Below, one piece after another: positions 17,112 to 25,151 of a stretch of 63,368 bases of DNA. The notes beneath the pieces were generated by a model. The model had not been told where the DNA came from, ran no database searches, and was given only the letters and a program-made list of their open reading frames with translations. The stretch is from NCBI GenBank assembly GCA_026415695.1, contig JAOAGP010000120.1, forward strand, positions 1 to 63,368, given 5' to 3'. This DNA is from Thermodesulfovibrionales bacterium. Its GTDB lineage: Bacteria; Nitrospirota; Thermodesulfovibrionia; Thermodesulfovibrionales; Dissulfurispiraceae. Made by a program: the position numbers and the translations under genes. Numbering within the stretch: the first letter of the stretch is position 1; every line of letters begins with the position of its first letter.

Positions 17112-18435
17112 CTTTATCCCTCTTAGTAGGTATAAGTATACCAACGGTCTTTTTATCGTCATCAAGGTATTTCTTGGCTACATATCTAATATCCTCAATC
17201 TTCACAGCCCTTATACCTTCAAGGTATCTATCCTTCATCCTCCAGTCACCCAATATCTCAAATATACCTGTATATAGAGCCTTCATATGTGCTGAATCCT
17301 GTGCTAATATGAATGATGACTCTATCTGATTTTTAGCCTTCTCTAACTCATTTTCTGATACCAAGGTATCCTTTATCTGTCTGATTTCATCGAGGATAGC
17401 CTTTTCTAAATCGTTTGCTGAAAAAGACATATTAGGTGTACCACCAAGGATGAATAAAAAAGGGTTCTGATAAAAACCACTATATGATGCAAACACATTT
17501 AAAGCCACCTTCTTTTCATATACAAGAGACTTATACAGGCGTGAACTCTTACCAGATGAAAGTATTGAAGAAAGCACCTCAAGGGCATAGGAATCCTTAT
17601 GAGGAAAATTCGGGGCATGATATGTAATGAAGATATATGGTAGTTCTGCCTCTTTTTTGAGGATTATCCTCCTCTCACCATTTTGTTCAGGCTCTTTGGT
17701 CTTAATCCTTTTAATGTTTGCGTCTTTTTTTATCTTGCCAAATGTATCATCTAATCTTTTTAATATTGCGTCTTTGTCTATGTCTCCTGCAACTATGATA
17801 AATGCATTTTCAGGACTGTAGTAATTTTTGTAGTGCTCATAAAGGTCTTCTCTTTGTATTGAGGCAATATCATTCATCCATCCTATGATAGGATTTCTGT
17901 AATTGCTAACCATTAATGAAAGGGCTATCGTATCTTCATAAAGTTTATTCTGTGGGTCATCCTCGTAACGAAGTCTCCGTTCCTCTTTGACTACTTCTCT
18001 TTCAGATATGACCTCTTTTTCGTCAAGCTTTAGATTTGTCATCCTGTCTGATTCAAGATTGATAGGAATGTCTAAGTTTTTGGCAGAAATGTTTTGAAAA
18101 TACATAGTATAGTCTTTGGTTGTAAAGGCATTATCAGTGCCACCGTGTCTTTGTATCATATTTGAAAATTCTTTTGAACCATATTTTTCTGTTCCTTTAA
18201 ACATCATATGCTCAAGTAGGTGGGAAATACCTGTCTTGCCTACTGGTTCATCCTTTGAACCAACCTTATACCATATTTGAAACGATGCAAACGGACTTTG
18301 ACTGTCTTTTATAAGCAAGACCTTCATTGTATTTTTGAGAAAGTGCTCTGTTGTCTCTGCAAAGGAATATGTATAAATAAAGACAAGAAGAACGATGGAT
18401 ACCAAGATTAGAATATTCTTACTCACTTTTATCAT
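17095..18435 (-). CDS. M16-family zinc protease, active subunit
   Basis: A 446-residue exported metalloprotease with signal peptide (ILILVSIVLLVFIYTYSFA) and the inverted zinc motif H72-L-L-E-H76 followed by the distal glutamate region (SEREVVKEERRLRYED). Its C-terminal half has the M16 peptidase domain fold (SSILSSGKSSRLYKSLV). Paired active/inactive M16 subunits cleave peptides in the periplasm. First gene of the minus-strand run down to the glycosyltransferases. Confidence 0.92.
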   Translation of the reverse strand: MIKVSKNILILVSIVLLVFIYTYSFAETTEHFLKNTMKVLLIKDSQSPFASFQIWYKVGSKDEPVGKTGISHLLEHMMFKGTEKYGSKEFSNMIQRHGGTDNAFTTKDYTMYFQNISAKNLDIPINLESDRMTNLKLDEKEVISEREVVKEERRLRYEDDPQNKLYEDTIALSLMVSNYRNPIIGWMNDIASIQREDLYEHYKNYYSPENAFIIVAGDIDKDAILKRLDDTFGKIKKDANIKRIKTKEPEQNGERRIILKKEAELPYIFITYHAPNFPHKDSYALEVLSSILSSGKSSRLYKSLVYEKKVALNVFASYSGFYQNPFLFILGGTPNMSFSANDLEKAILDEIRQIKDTLVSENELEKAKNQIESSFILAQDSAHMKALYTGIFEILGDWRMKDRYLEGIRAVKIEDIRYVAKKYLDDDKKTVGILIPTKRDKGDRKE

Positions 18436-18595
18436 TTTTGTATTTTACCCCTAATCTTTTGATGAATTCAAATACTAACTAAAAAATCCTCCAATCCATC
18501 ATATATAAAACACCATTTAGCTGATTACAAAAGTTAAAGGAATGAATCTATTGTTTAATTATTGTAAACTTTTGTTGCTTTAAAATAAATACTTG

Positions 18596-18624
18596 TTGAC
18601 AAATAATAAATGATATGTTAAATT
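18596..18624 (+). promoter_or_regulatory. Sigma-70-type promoter giving a near-leaderless mRNA
   Basis: TTGACA (18596-18601) is followed after 17 bases by TAAATT (18619-18624). Transcription would start around 18631, two bases before the ATG of the regulator at 18633. No Shine-Dalgarno sequence is visible before that ATG, in agreement with a leaderless message. Confidence 0.45.
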
Positions 18625-18632
18625 AAATCACC

Positions 18633-19178
18633 ATGCTAAAAACATTATTTTCATCATCAATAAGGGCTGATATACTATCACTTCTACTCAACAATCCTGA
18701 TGAAAAATACTACATTAGGCAGGTTGCAAAGTTGACTAAAAAAAATCCTTCAGGTGTTAAAAGAGAACTTGATAAATTATACGAGATGGGACTTGTTAGA
18801 TGTGAACAGGTTGCAAACCTCAAATATTTCCAAGCCAATAAGCAATCCCCTCTGTATTCAGAATTAAAGGATTTGATAGCCAAATCACTCGGTTTGCCGG
18901 GTGCACTAAAGAGCCTCCTAAAAGCCAACGATGTGAAGATTTCCTTTATCACTGGTCCCTACGCACAAGGTGAAGATACGCCTACAATCGATCTTGTAGT
19001 GGTTGGAAGTTTTACCACTGCGTTGCTTTCTGGTTTACAAGAATTAGAAAAGAAGTTTAACAAGAAGATTAATTGCACAGTAATAGATGCAGAGGATTTT
19101 AAGGTTCGTAAGAAAAAGGATGCGACCTTAAAGAAGATGTTGGCTGAAAAGCGTATTACGCTTTTAGGAAGGGTATAA
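18633..19178 (+). CDS. Winged-helix regulator with nucleotidyltransferase-like domain
   Basis: The 181-residue protein has an N-terminal ArsR/MarR-like winged helix (about 1-70: KYYIRQVAKLTKKNPSGVKRELDKLYEMGLV) and a C-terminal part resembling a degenerate MNT-type nucleotidyltransferase (ISFITGPYAQGEDTPTIDLVVVGSF). The canonical GSxxxG...DxD is changed, so enzyme activity is doubtful. Such proteins are small transcription factors of unknown ligand. The promoter sits right on its start codon, so autoregulation is possible. It is followed after 36 bases by the 27-residue basic protein. Confidence 0.75.
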   Translation: MLKTLFSSSIRADILSLLLNNPDEKYYIRQVAKLTKKNPSGVKRELDKLYEMGLVRCEQVANLKYFQANKQSPLYSELKDLIAKSLGLPGALKSLLKANDVKISFITGPYAQGEDTPTIDLVVVGSFTTALLSGLQELEKKFNKKINCTVIDAEDFKVRKKKDATLKKMLAEKRITLLGRV

Positions 19179-19214
19179 ACTCTCTTTTTTGAACCATGAA
19201 AGGAGGTGAATAAC

Positions 19215-19298
19215 ATGGCAGCTACAAAAAAGGCTCCTGCCAAAAAGGCAGCAGACAAAAAGGCTCCAGCTAAAAAAGCTACAACAAAGAAGAAATAA
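19215..19298 (+). CDS. Small Lys/Ala/Pro-rich basic protein (27 residues)
   Basis: A short open frame beginning MAATKKAPAKKAADKK encodes 27 residues made only of M, A, T, K, P and D, ending in TTKKK. Its ribosome site is very strong (AAGGAGGTGA seven bases before ATG), and a terminator-like hairpin follows, so it is likely expressed. The composition is that of bacterial histone H1-like or AlgP-type tails that bind nucleic acid. A similar lysine-rich tail ends the ACT-domain protein at 39642-40112. Function is unknown. Confidence 0.6.
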   Translation: MAATKKAPAKKAADKKAPAKKATTKKK

Positions 19299-19319
19299 TG
19301 GCTTGATATCCCGTTTCAG

Positions 19320-19388
19320 AAGGAATATCCAAAAGTGTGCATTTGTTGTTTATAAGACATGTGGCTTTTGGGTATTCCTTTTTTATTT
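19320..19388 (+). terminator. Intrinsic terminator after the small basic protein
   Basis: A 16-bp stem (19320-19335 with 19365-19380, one G-U pair) with a 29-base loop is followed by TTTTATTT. It ends the regulator-small protein transcript just before the converging prenyltransferase. Confidence 0.75.
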
Positions 19389-19395
19389 ACCGTCT

Positions 19396-20244
19396 TTACA
19401 TCAATGATAGGCTTGTTGATAAAAAAACGATAATACTGATGTATCCGTTCATATTAAAAAAGGCTAAATTTAGTCTTGAGAGGTCGTCCTTTTTTACGAG
19501 ACTATGTTCATAGACAAAAAGCAACAATACTACCACCATACCAATCCAATACAGAGTTGATAGATTAAAAACTATCCCGGTTAGAACTAACATCAAAAAG
19601 GTTATCAAGTGAAATGTCCTTGATATCCACAATGATTTACTAATCCCAAATCTATTTGGAATTGAATACAAACCATATCTCTTGTCAAAATCTATATCTT
19701 GTAATGCATAGAGGATATCAAATCCGGCTAACCAAAACACAACCGCTATTGATAATGGTAATATTTCCCAATTAAAAGTCCCCTTTATAGCAATCCATGC
19801 CCCAACTGGTGCCGCAGATATACATATGCCTAAAACAATGTGACACAGCCATGTAAATCTTTTCGTGTATGAATATACAAAGATAAAGATTAACGCAACA
19901 GGTGCTAACTTCAAGCAGAGTTCATTTAGCATGTAGGCACTGAAGATAAACAAAATAAGAGAAACCATAATAAAAATGACGACCTCAACAACCTTTATCC
20001 TGCCAGTAGGTAGTTCCCTTTTTGATGTCCGTGGATTCAATGCATCAATGTCTTTGTCTATTAGTCTGTTAAGTCCCATAGCCAATGACCTTGCTGAAAC
20101 CATTGCCAAGATTATTAAAATTGTTTCTCTTAAAGGTGGTAAGCCATTTGATGCAAGTATAGTTGATGTGAGGGCAAAAGGAAGGGCAAATATAGAATGT
20201 GAGAACTTAATCATTGAAAGGTATAGGGCTATTTTTTTGAACAT
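19396..20244 (-). CDS. UbiA-family prenyltransferase
   Basis: A 282-residue integral membrane prenyltransferase with eight or so hydrophobic segments. The first aspartate-rich motif is NRLIDKDIDALNPRTSKRELP and the second is YALQDIDFDKRYGLYSIP. It attaches an isoprenoid chain to an aromatic acceptor. In anaerobes with the futalosine menaquinone route the same family member is MqnP, and 4-hydroxybenzoate is the acceptor in UbiA proper; the sequence does not separate them. It converges on the regulator/small-protein genes. Confidence 0.88.
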   Translation of the reverse strand: MFKKIALYLSMIKFSHSIFALPFALTSTILASNGLPPLRETILIILAMVSARSLAMGLNRLIDKDIDALNPRTSKRELPTGRIKVVEVVIFIMVSLILFIFSAYMLNELCLKLAPVALIFIFVYSYTKRFTWLCHIVLGICISAAPVGAWIAIKGTFNWEILPLSIAVVFWLAGFDILYALQDIDFDKRYGLYSIPNRFGISKSLWISRTFHLITFLMLVLTGIVFNLSTLYWIGMVVVLLLFVYEHSLVKKDDLSRLNLAFFNMNGYISIIVFLSTSLSLM

Positions 20245-20285
20245 AATCTATTAATTATAATTATAAGATAATCTGATAAATTGTT

Positions 20286-20315
20286 TTGACAATAGACAAC
20301 ATCATAAGTTATAAA
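20286..20315 (+). promoter_or_regulatory. Candidate promoter of a small RNA
   Basis: TTGACA at 20286-20291 and TATAAA at 20310-20315 are separated by 18 bases on the plus strand. Nothing on this strand is coding downstream; the next element is a strong terminator ending at 20387. Confidence 0.45.
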
Positions 20316-20321
20316 ATAATA

Positions 20322-20387
20322 AATGTCTTGTTACCTCCCCCAAACTGCTGTCCGTCATTCCCCCTTTGGGCAGCAGTTCTTTTTTTT
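20322..20387 (+). ncRNA. Candidate C-rich small RNA ending in an intrinsic terminator
   Basis: Between a sigma-70-like promoter and an 11-bp stem (AACTGCTGTCC at 20343-20353 with GGGCAGCAGTT at 20369-20379, one G-U pair) plus eight T residues lies a transcript of about 66 bases. It has two C-tracts: ACCTCCCCC (20333-20341) in the single-stranded 5' part and TTCCCCC (20358-20364) in the hairpin loop. Both can pair with Shine-Dalgarno sequences (GGAGG) like those in front of many genes here. The layout recalls RoxS/RsaE-type C-rich regulatory RNAs, but no family match is claimed. On the minus strand the hairpin has no T-run, so it does not terminate the neighbouring gene. Confidence 0.45.
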
Positions 20388-21510
20388 AAGTAATATCAAT
20401 CAGTTCATATTTTGTTGAGCCAAGTCCAAGATTTTCTGCCTCTGTTATCTGTATTAGGTAAGGTTTCTTGTGTAATACAGATAAGACATCATCACCATCT
20501 TTGACATTCTCATCTTGTGCAAGTGATGCAGGTAAGGGTTTCTGTTTTAGTAATAGATCAACGGATGCCTTTTCTATTGCCACTAAATCATCAGATATGA
20601 GTATCCCTATGTCTTGGATAACTGGCACTTCCGCAGCAGGCATACAATCACATTCTGGTTGTATCTCTGTTAAGAAGTTTACATATATCACCTTGTTTGG
20701 TTTAAAAGTATCCAATACTGCCTTTGCTGCCTCTGAAAGTGACTTCATAAAGTTTTCATCATCACCTCCGGGTAGTGTTATAGCATCTTCAGGACATACC
20801 CTCGTGCATCTACCACAACGCCAGCAAAGCTCATCGTCATATCCAAATTTATTGTCCTTAAATGTTATTCCCTCCAAAGGGCATATCTCTTGACACTGCA
20901 GACACAAAACACATTTATCTTCATCCCATAACAGTTTGCCTTCGCCAATTGCATGCATAGCCCCTCTGCCACACTTCCATCCACAATGCCTATGAGTAGC
21001 ACTTACTGCACCCATTGCCAAGTTTTTTATTGCCCCTGCATAGCCTGCCTGAATGTGCCCTTTTACATGACTACAAACCACCATTGCTGGCACATCATAG
21101 ATAACTGAAGCAACAGCAATCTCTCCAAGAATATCTCCTGCCTTGACCATTATATTGTCATTACCATACAAACCATCAGCAAGCACAACAGGTGCCCCCA
21201 CCGAGAGATGATTAATGCCGTTTTGATTTGCAACCTCAAGATAGTCAAGTCCTTTTATCCTTACAGTATCTGTAACAAAAGGTTTACCACCAACCAACTT
21301 AATAGCCTCAACCACCTTTCTAAGAAATACTGGTCTAACTATACGGTGAGCCCCCTCTGACCCAAAATGTGTCTTAACGGCGACCCACTCCTTTGGTTCA
21401 ATGTAACTTGACAGATTTATAGTTTGAAGGAGCTTTTCTAACTTACCAGGCATACTATCAGCATACTTCCATTTTTTTACCCTTGCCGATGCAAAATAAA
21501 CCTTTGACAT
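20386..21510 (-). CDS. DUF362 protein with two [4Fe-4S] ferredoxin clusters
   Basis: A 374-residue protein: DUF362 domain (about 1-180, TDTVRIKGLDYLEVA and GHIQAGYAGAIKNLAMG) followed by a double ferredoxin (CVLCLQCQEICP and CWRCGRCTRVCP, about 190-240). DUF362 proteins are iron-sulfur proteins of anaerobes with unknown reactions. The start is taken as ATG 21510, eight bases after AGGAGGT; the ATG two codons earlier is too close to that site. It has its own promoter region, divergent from the CCA enzyme. Confidence 0.88.
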   Translation of the reverse strand: MSKVYFASARVKKWKYADSMPGKLEKLLQTINLSSYIEPKEWVAVKTHFGSEGAHRIVRPVFLRKVVEAIKLVGGKPFVTDTVRIKGLDYLEVANQNGINHLSVGAPVVLADGLYGNDNIMVKAGDILGEIAVASVIYDVPAMVVCSHVKGHIQAGYAGAIKNLAMGAVSATHRHCGWKCGRGAMHAIGEGKLLWDEDKCVLCLQCQEICPLEGITFKDNKFGYDDELCWRCGRCTRVCPEDAITLPGGDDENFMKSLSEAAKAVLDTFKPNKVIYVNFLTEIQPECDCMPAAEVPVIQDIGILISDDLVAIEKASVDLLLKQKPLPASLAQDENVKDGDDVLSVLHKKPYLIQITEAENLGLGSTKYELIDIT

Positions 21511-21567
21511 ACTCATTACCTCCTAATGCTTTTTATTTTGATTATGGGTGTTTTATCATAGTTAAAC

Positions 21568-22833
21568 ATGAAATATCTACTCTTTAGATTGATTGCCTAT
21601 CTAAAACACAAAGGTCTAATTCACAAGTCATACATAGTTGGTGGGGCTGTAAGAGACATAATCTTTGGTAGAGACCTCAAAGACATTGACATTGCTATTG
21701 ATGCCGAAATAGGGGACATCGTAGAAGAATTTGCATATGCAATAAACGGGAGTCTAATCTGCTTGGATAAAGAGATGTCAATATATAGAATCGTGAAGAA
21801 GAAATACTGGGTGGACATATCAAGATTGCGATGTGGTTCTTTGTATATTGATTTGTTTGAAAGGGATTTGACTATTAATGCTATGGCATTACCGCTAAGT
21901 GATTTTCAAGGATATGAAAAGAATTTAATAGACCCCTTTGGTGGTTATTCTGATTATCAAAACGGGATTATAAGGATGGTTAGAGAGGAAAATTTTCTAA
22001 AAGACCCCTTGAGGGTCTTAAGGGCATTTAGGTTTTCAGCTACATTAGGCTTCAAGATTGAACCCAACACCATGATTGCAGTAAGTAGATTTTCACACTA
22101 TCTTAAGGATGTTGCAAGGGAGAGGATTTATGACGAATTGTTGATGATAATTTGTTGTCAGGATTCCGCGAAAATAGTTTCATTGATGAAGAATAACAGG
22201 ATACTCACACACATATTTTCAGTATCTTTTACAGATAACGGGATTAAAAGATACTTTAGGATTGAGCTACTCATAAATGACTTGCATTTTAGGTATGGGG
22301 ACTACTCTTATCTCTTTAAACAATACATCAACAACAGCCCAAACCTCTTTTGCTTAAAGTTCTTTACCCTATTTGATGACAAAAGAGATATCTCACCTGC
22401 TGGGCTTTCCCTAAAGATATCAAAAAAGGAATCAGAAAGGTTACAGACATATGTAGATTATCAAGGCACCGTTTATGAGGGGTTTAAAAACAATGAAGAT
22501 GTCCAGTCAGAATACATTATAAGACTACTATATGAATTAGCAGATGACATCTTTGGTTTAATCTTATTAGACACCGTCATTGATGACTTTGAAGACAAGA
22601 GATTTACAGACTATGTTAAAAAGATAGTTTCATTTTACACCACAGACTATAGACAAAGATTTGCTAAGATCCCCTTGATATCTGGAGACGATATCATTCA
22701 GTCTCTAAACCTAAAACCATCAGCCATCTTTAAGAAGATAATTAACTACACAAACATGATGACCCTGCTTGGTAAGATATCTAATAAACAAGAGGCTATA
22801 GACCTGATTCGTAAGCAAAACTGGGCATCTTAA
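21568..22833 (+). CDS. cca: tRNA nucleotidyltransferase / poly(A) polymerase family (CCA-adding)
   Basis: A 421-residue class II nucleotidyltransferase. The G-G-A-V-R-D motif (IVGGAVRDIIFGR) and the metal-binding DIDIAID are at residues 24-51; RDLTINAMAL and DPLRVLRAFRFSATLGF follow. It adds CCA (or part of it) to tRNA 3' ends. Both tRNA genes in this window lack encoded CCA, so the function is required. There is no HD domain; the C-terminal third is helical and less conserved. Some lineages split A- and CC-addition between two such proteins. Confidence 0.9.
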   Translation: MKYLLFRLIAYLKHKGLIHKSYIVGGAVRDIIFGRDLKDIDIAIDAEIGDIVEEFAYAINGSLICLDKEMSIYRIVKKKYWVDISRLRCGSLYIDLFERDLTINAMALPLSDFQGYEKNLIDPFGGYSDYQNGIIRMVREENFLKDPLRVLRAFRFSATLGFKIEPNTMIAVSRFSHYLKDVARERIYDELLMIICCQDSAKIVSLMKNNRILTHIFSVSFTDNGIKRYFRIELLINDLHFRYGDYSYLFKQYINNSPNLFCLKFFTLFDDKRDISPAGLSLKISKKESERLQTYVDYQGTVYEGFKNNEDVQSEYIIRLLYELADDIFGLILLDTVIDDFEDKRFTDYVKKIVSFYTTDYRQRFAKIPLISGDDIIQSLNLKPSAIFKKIINYTNMMTLLGKISNKQEAIDLIRKQNWAS

Positions 22834-22843
22834 TAACCCTGTG

Positions 22844-24016
22844 CTAATCTACATTCCTCCTAAACCTTGCCCTGTAGTGCATATCATAGGATAAATGACC
22901 TTCAGGGTAGTGTCTTTGTCTGTAGGTTTCTTGCACTACTTCTCTCTCCCTTAAGTTTGGTTTAAACGGTGGTTTCATAGTATGTTCATTCCTTGTGTTA
23001 CCAATATTTCGTTCTGGATGGTTTGTCGTGTGCCTCCTGTATCTGTCTACTGGTGGAGGGGGAGGAGGTGGATTATGATGTTGTCTTGTATAAATCCTTT
23101 GCCTTGACACCTCATGATATGATACTGATACAGGATGCCAAACTACCCTTTGTCTCACAGGCGGAACCCACAACCAACCATAATAACTATGCACTATCCA
23201 TCTTCCATAGTGATATGGCACCCATCCCCAAGGCTCACATGATATCCATATTTCCCTACCGTGCCTTCTGATATACTTGCCACAGCTGAACGGTGACCAT
23301 ACATTTATGTTGACAACTGTTGGCATCCAGCAATACCCATAATCAGACAAATATACCCATTTTCCATATCTGTCAAACGATGAGGCATAGACTGCTATCT
23401 CCTTTGGAAGATATGCTTCTGAAATGTAGTTTTCTTTATAGTTATATTGGCTTGTCTGCCATTGTCTCATACTACTATCCCAAACCTTCTTTGTATTTGC
23501 TAAATCAAACAAATAATCATCACCTGCCCTCAGAGTCAGTAGTTTATTTTCTCTATACACAATCAACTCTCCATAATGAACATTAATCCTAAAGGTATCT
23601 GCCTTTTCATGTCTTAGATAAAAAGAGGTATTTGTATTACATCTTATCCTACTATTTACAATGAGTACCTCAATCCTTGAAGATGCAGTGCAGCTCATGT
23701 AAAAAGCCCCGTAGTCTGTCCTAACTACGACTGTATCTGAAGAATAATCAATGACCTCCATGTAAGAGGCATCTTGTATCTTTATGGTTGCACCCGAAAG
23801 CATCGTTATGTCAGCACTACCACTTTTTGTGATTACCTTATCACCTTTAAAGACTGGATAAGTAGTGTTATCCAATCTGAATTGTCCATCACCCTCAGAC
23901 TGTATGATGATATCTCCTCTAATGTTGCTAATACTCATCTCGCCATTGTATGAAGCATAGCCCACATCAATAAGACTAAATAATACCAACATGATAAACA
24001 CAAGGATTCTTTTCAT
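22844..24016 (-). CDS. Exported FecR-domain / DUF6600-type protein
   Basis: A 390-residue secreted protein with a signal peptide (ILVFIMLVLFSLIDVGYA). The N-terminal half (about 25-180) is FecR-like: a beta-rich segment with TYPVFKGDKVITKSGSADI and SGATIKIQDASYMEV. The middle (about 200-295) has repeated Trp-rich motifs (YDRYGKWVYLSDYGYCWMP-like) as in DUF6600. The C-terminal part is low-complexity, rich in Pro, Arg and His (NPPPPPPPVDRY). It is probably an envelope protein without an iron role, since no sigma/TonB partner is near. Start supported by AAAGGAGGCG. Confidence 0.8.
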   Translation of the reverse strand: MKRILVFIMLVLFSLIDVGYASYNGEMSISNIRGDIIIQSEGDGQFRLDNTTYPVFKGDKVITKSGSADITMLSGATIKIQDASYMEVIDYSSDTVVVRTDYGAFYMSCTASSRIEVLIVNSRIRCNTNTSFYLRHEKADTFRINVHYGELIVYRENKLLTLRAGDDYLFDLANTKKVWDSSMRQWQTSQYNYKENYISEAYLPKEIAVYASSFDRYGKWVYLSDYGYCWMPTVVNINVWSPFSCGKYIRRHGREIWISCEPWGWVPYHYGRWIVHSYYGWLWVPPVRQRVVWHPVSVSYHEVSRQRIYTRQHHNPPPPPPPVDRYRRHTTNHPERNIGNTRNEHTMKPPFKPNLREREVVQETYRQRHYPEGHLSYDMHYRARFRRNVD

Positions 24017-24211
24017 ACCCTCATCGCCTCCTTTACAATTGGCTTTTAGTGTTCATTATTGAATTATTTTGCATATTCCATACCAAGATTAATATCTATG
24101 AATTAACAGCAAGATATCTATGGCTTGTATTGACTATTTGAGGAATAGACTTACCTATTGGGTATCTTTGAAGAAGTTATATAGTTGACTTGACCCTTGT
24201 TAGTGAGTTTT

Positions 24212-24973
24212 TTATTTGGGTTTTGCCCTGAGATATTTAATGCCAGTCCATGTTAGGAAGGCTGAAAATATTATTCTTAGATATAACTCTGGTAAAAACT
24301 GGGCTAATGTGCTGCCTCCATATGTGCCTAAGATAATCCCAACGATTAGACCAAAAAGTATTTTAGGGACAACATTGCCAAGCTTCCAATGAGTATGCGC
24401 CCCTACTATTCCAGCAGCAACCATACACATAAGCGATGTGCCTTGTGCCATGTGCTGTGTCATACCCATTAGGATTACCATCGGTGGCACCATCACTGTC
24501 CCCCCACCAACACCCATCATACCAGCAATGAATCCAGCAAAAAGACCTGTGATTAATAGTGTAACTATCCTTGTAATCCCTTCCATTGAAAAGAGTCCTG
24601 TTGCAATGTATGGCTTTAGCATCAACATAGCCGATGCAAAGATTAAAAAACCGCCAAACGCCCTTTTCAGCTTCCATTCAGGCAGTGAGTGGGCAAACTT
24701 AGCACCATATCTGACGGTAACAACAGAGGTTATGGCTAATAAAATTGCAGCAATCACATCCACATTTCCATGAAGGTAATATGTAATTGCTCCTGTTGCA
24801 CCAGTAAAAACAAGAGCCACAAGACTTGTACCATGAGCTTGATGTTGAGAAAGTTTTAATATACCAACCATCATTGGTATCATCACAACACCACCACCTA
24901 AACCTACAAGCCCCCCAAAGAAACCAGCACAAATCCCTATAAAGATGTTTATAAACACATTATTGCCTTTCAT
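24212..24973 (-). CDS. TauE/SafE-family (TSUP) anion permease
   Basis: A 253-residue inner-membrane protein with about eight transmembrane segments and the two family repeats, each starting G-x-G-G-G (AGFFGGLVGLGGGVVMIPMM and AGFIAGMMGVGGGTVMVPPM). TSUP proteins export sulfite, sulfoacetate or related organosulfur anions; the substrate here is not known. It has a good ribosome site (AAAGGAGA) and stands alone, divergent from the radical SAM gene. Confidence 0.92.
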   Translation of the reverse strand: MKGNNVFINIFIGICAGFFGGLVGLGGGVVMIPMMVGILKLSQHQAHGTSLVALVFTGATGAITYYLHGNVDVIAAILLAITSVVTVRYGAKFAHSLPEWKLKRAFGGFLIFASAMLMLKPYIATGLFSMEGITRIVTLLITGLFAGFIAGMMGVGGGTVMVPPMVILMGMTQHMAQGTSLMCMVAAGIVGAHTHWKLGNVVPKILFGLIVGIILGTYGGSTLAQFLPELYLRIIFSAFLTWTGIKYLRAKPK

Positions 24974-25151
24974 ACAAAGTTATCTCCTTTTTTAAAAAAT
25001 AGACATAGCCTATCGTTTTTAATCCTTATTCTGTCCTCGCATGAAGGGTAGAACAAATGAGGTAACTAATATTATAACATTACCTGATAAGATGAAGATT
25101 ACAAAAGACATACTTGATCCTTTGATTTAGGGTAAAATTATACCATCCCTT

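Noticed and set aside
20342-20387. Hairpin as terminator for the DUF362 gene
   Set aside because: The T-run is on the plus strand only; in the minus-strand direction A-residues precede the stem.
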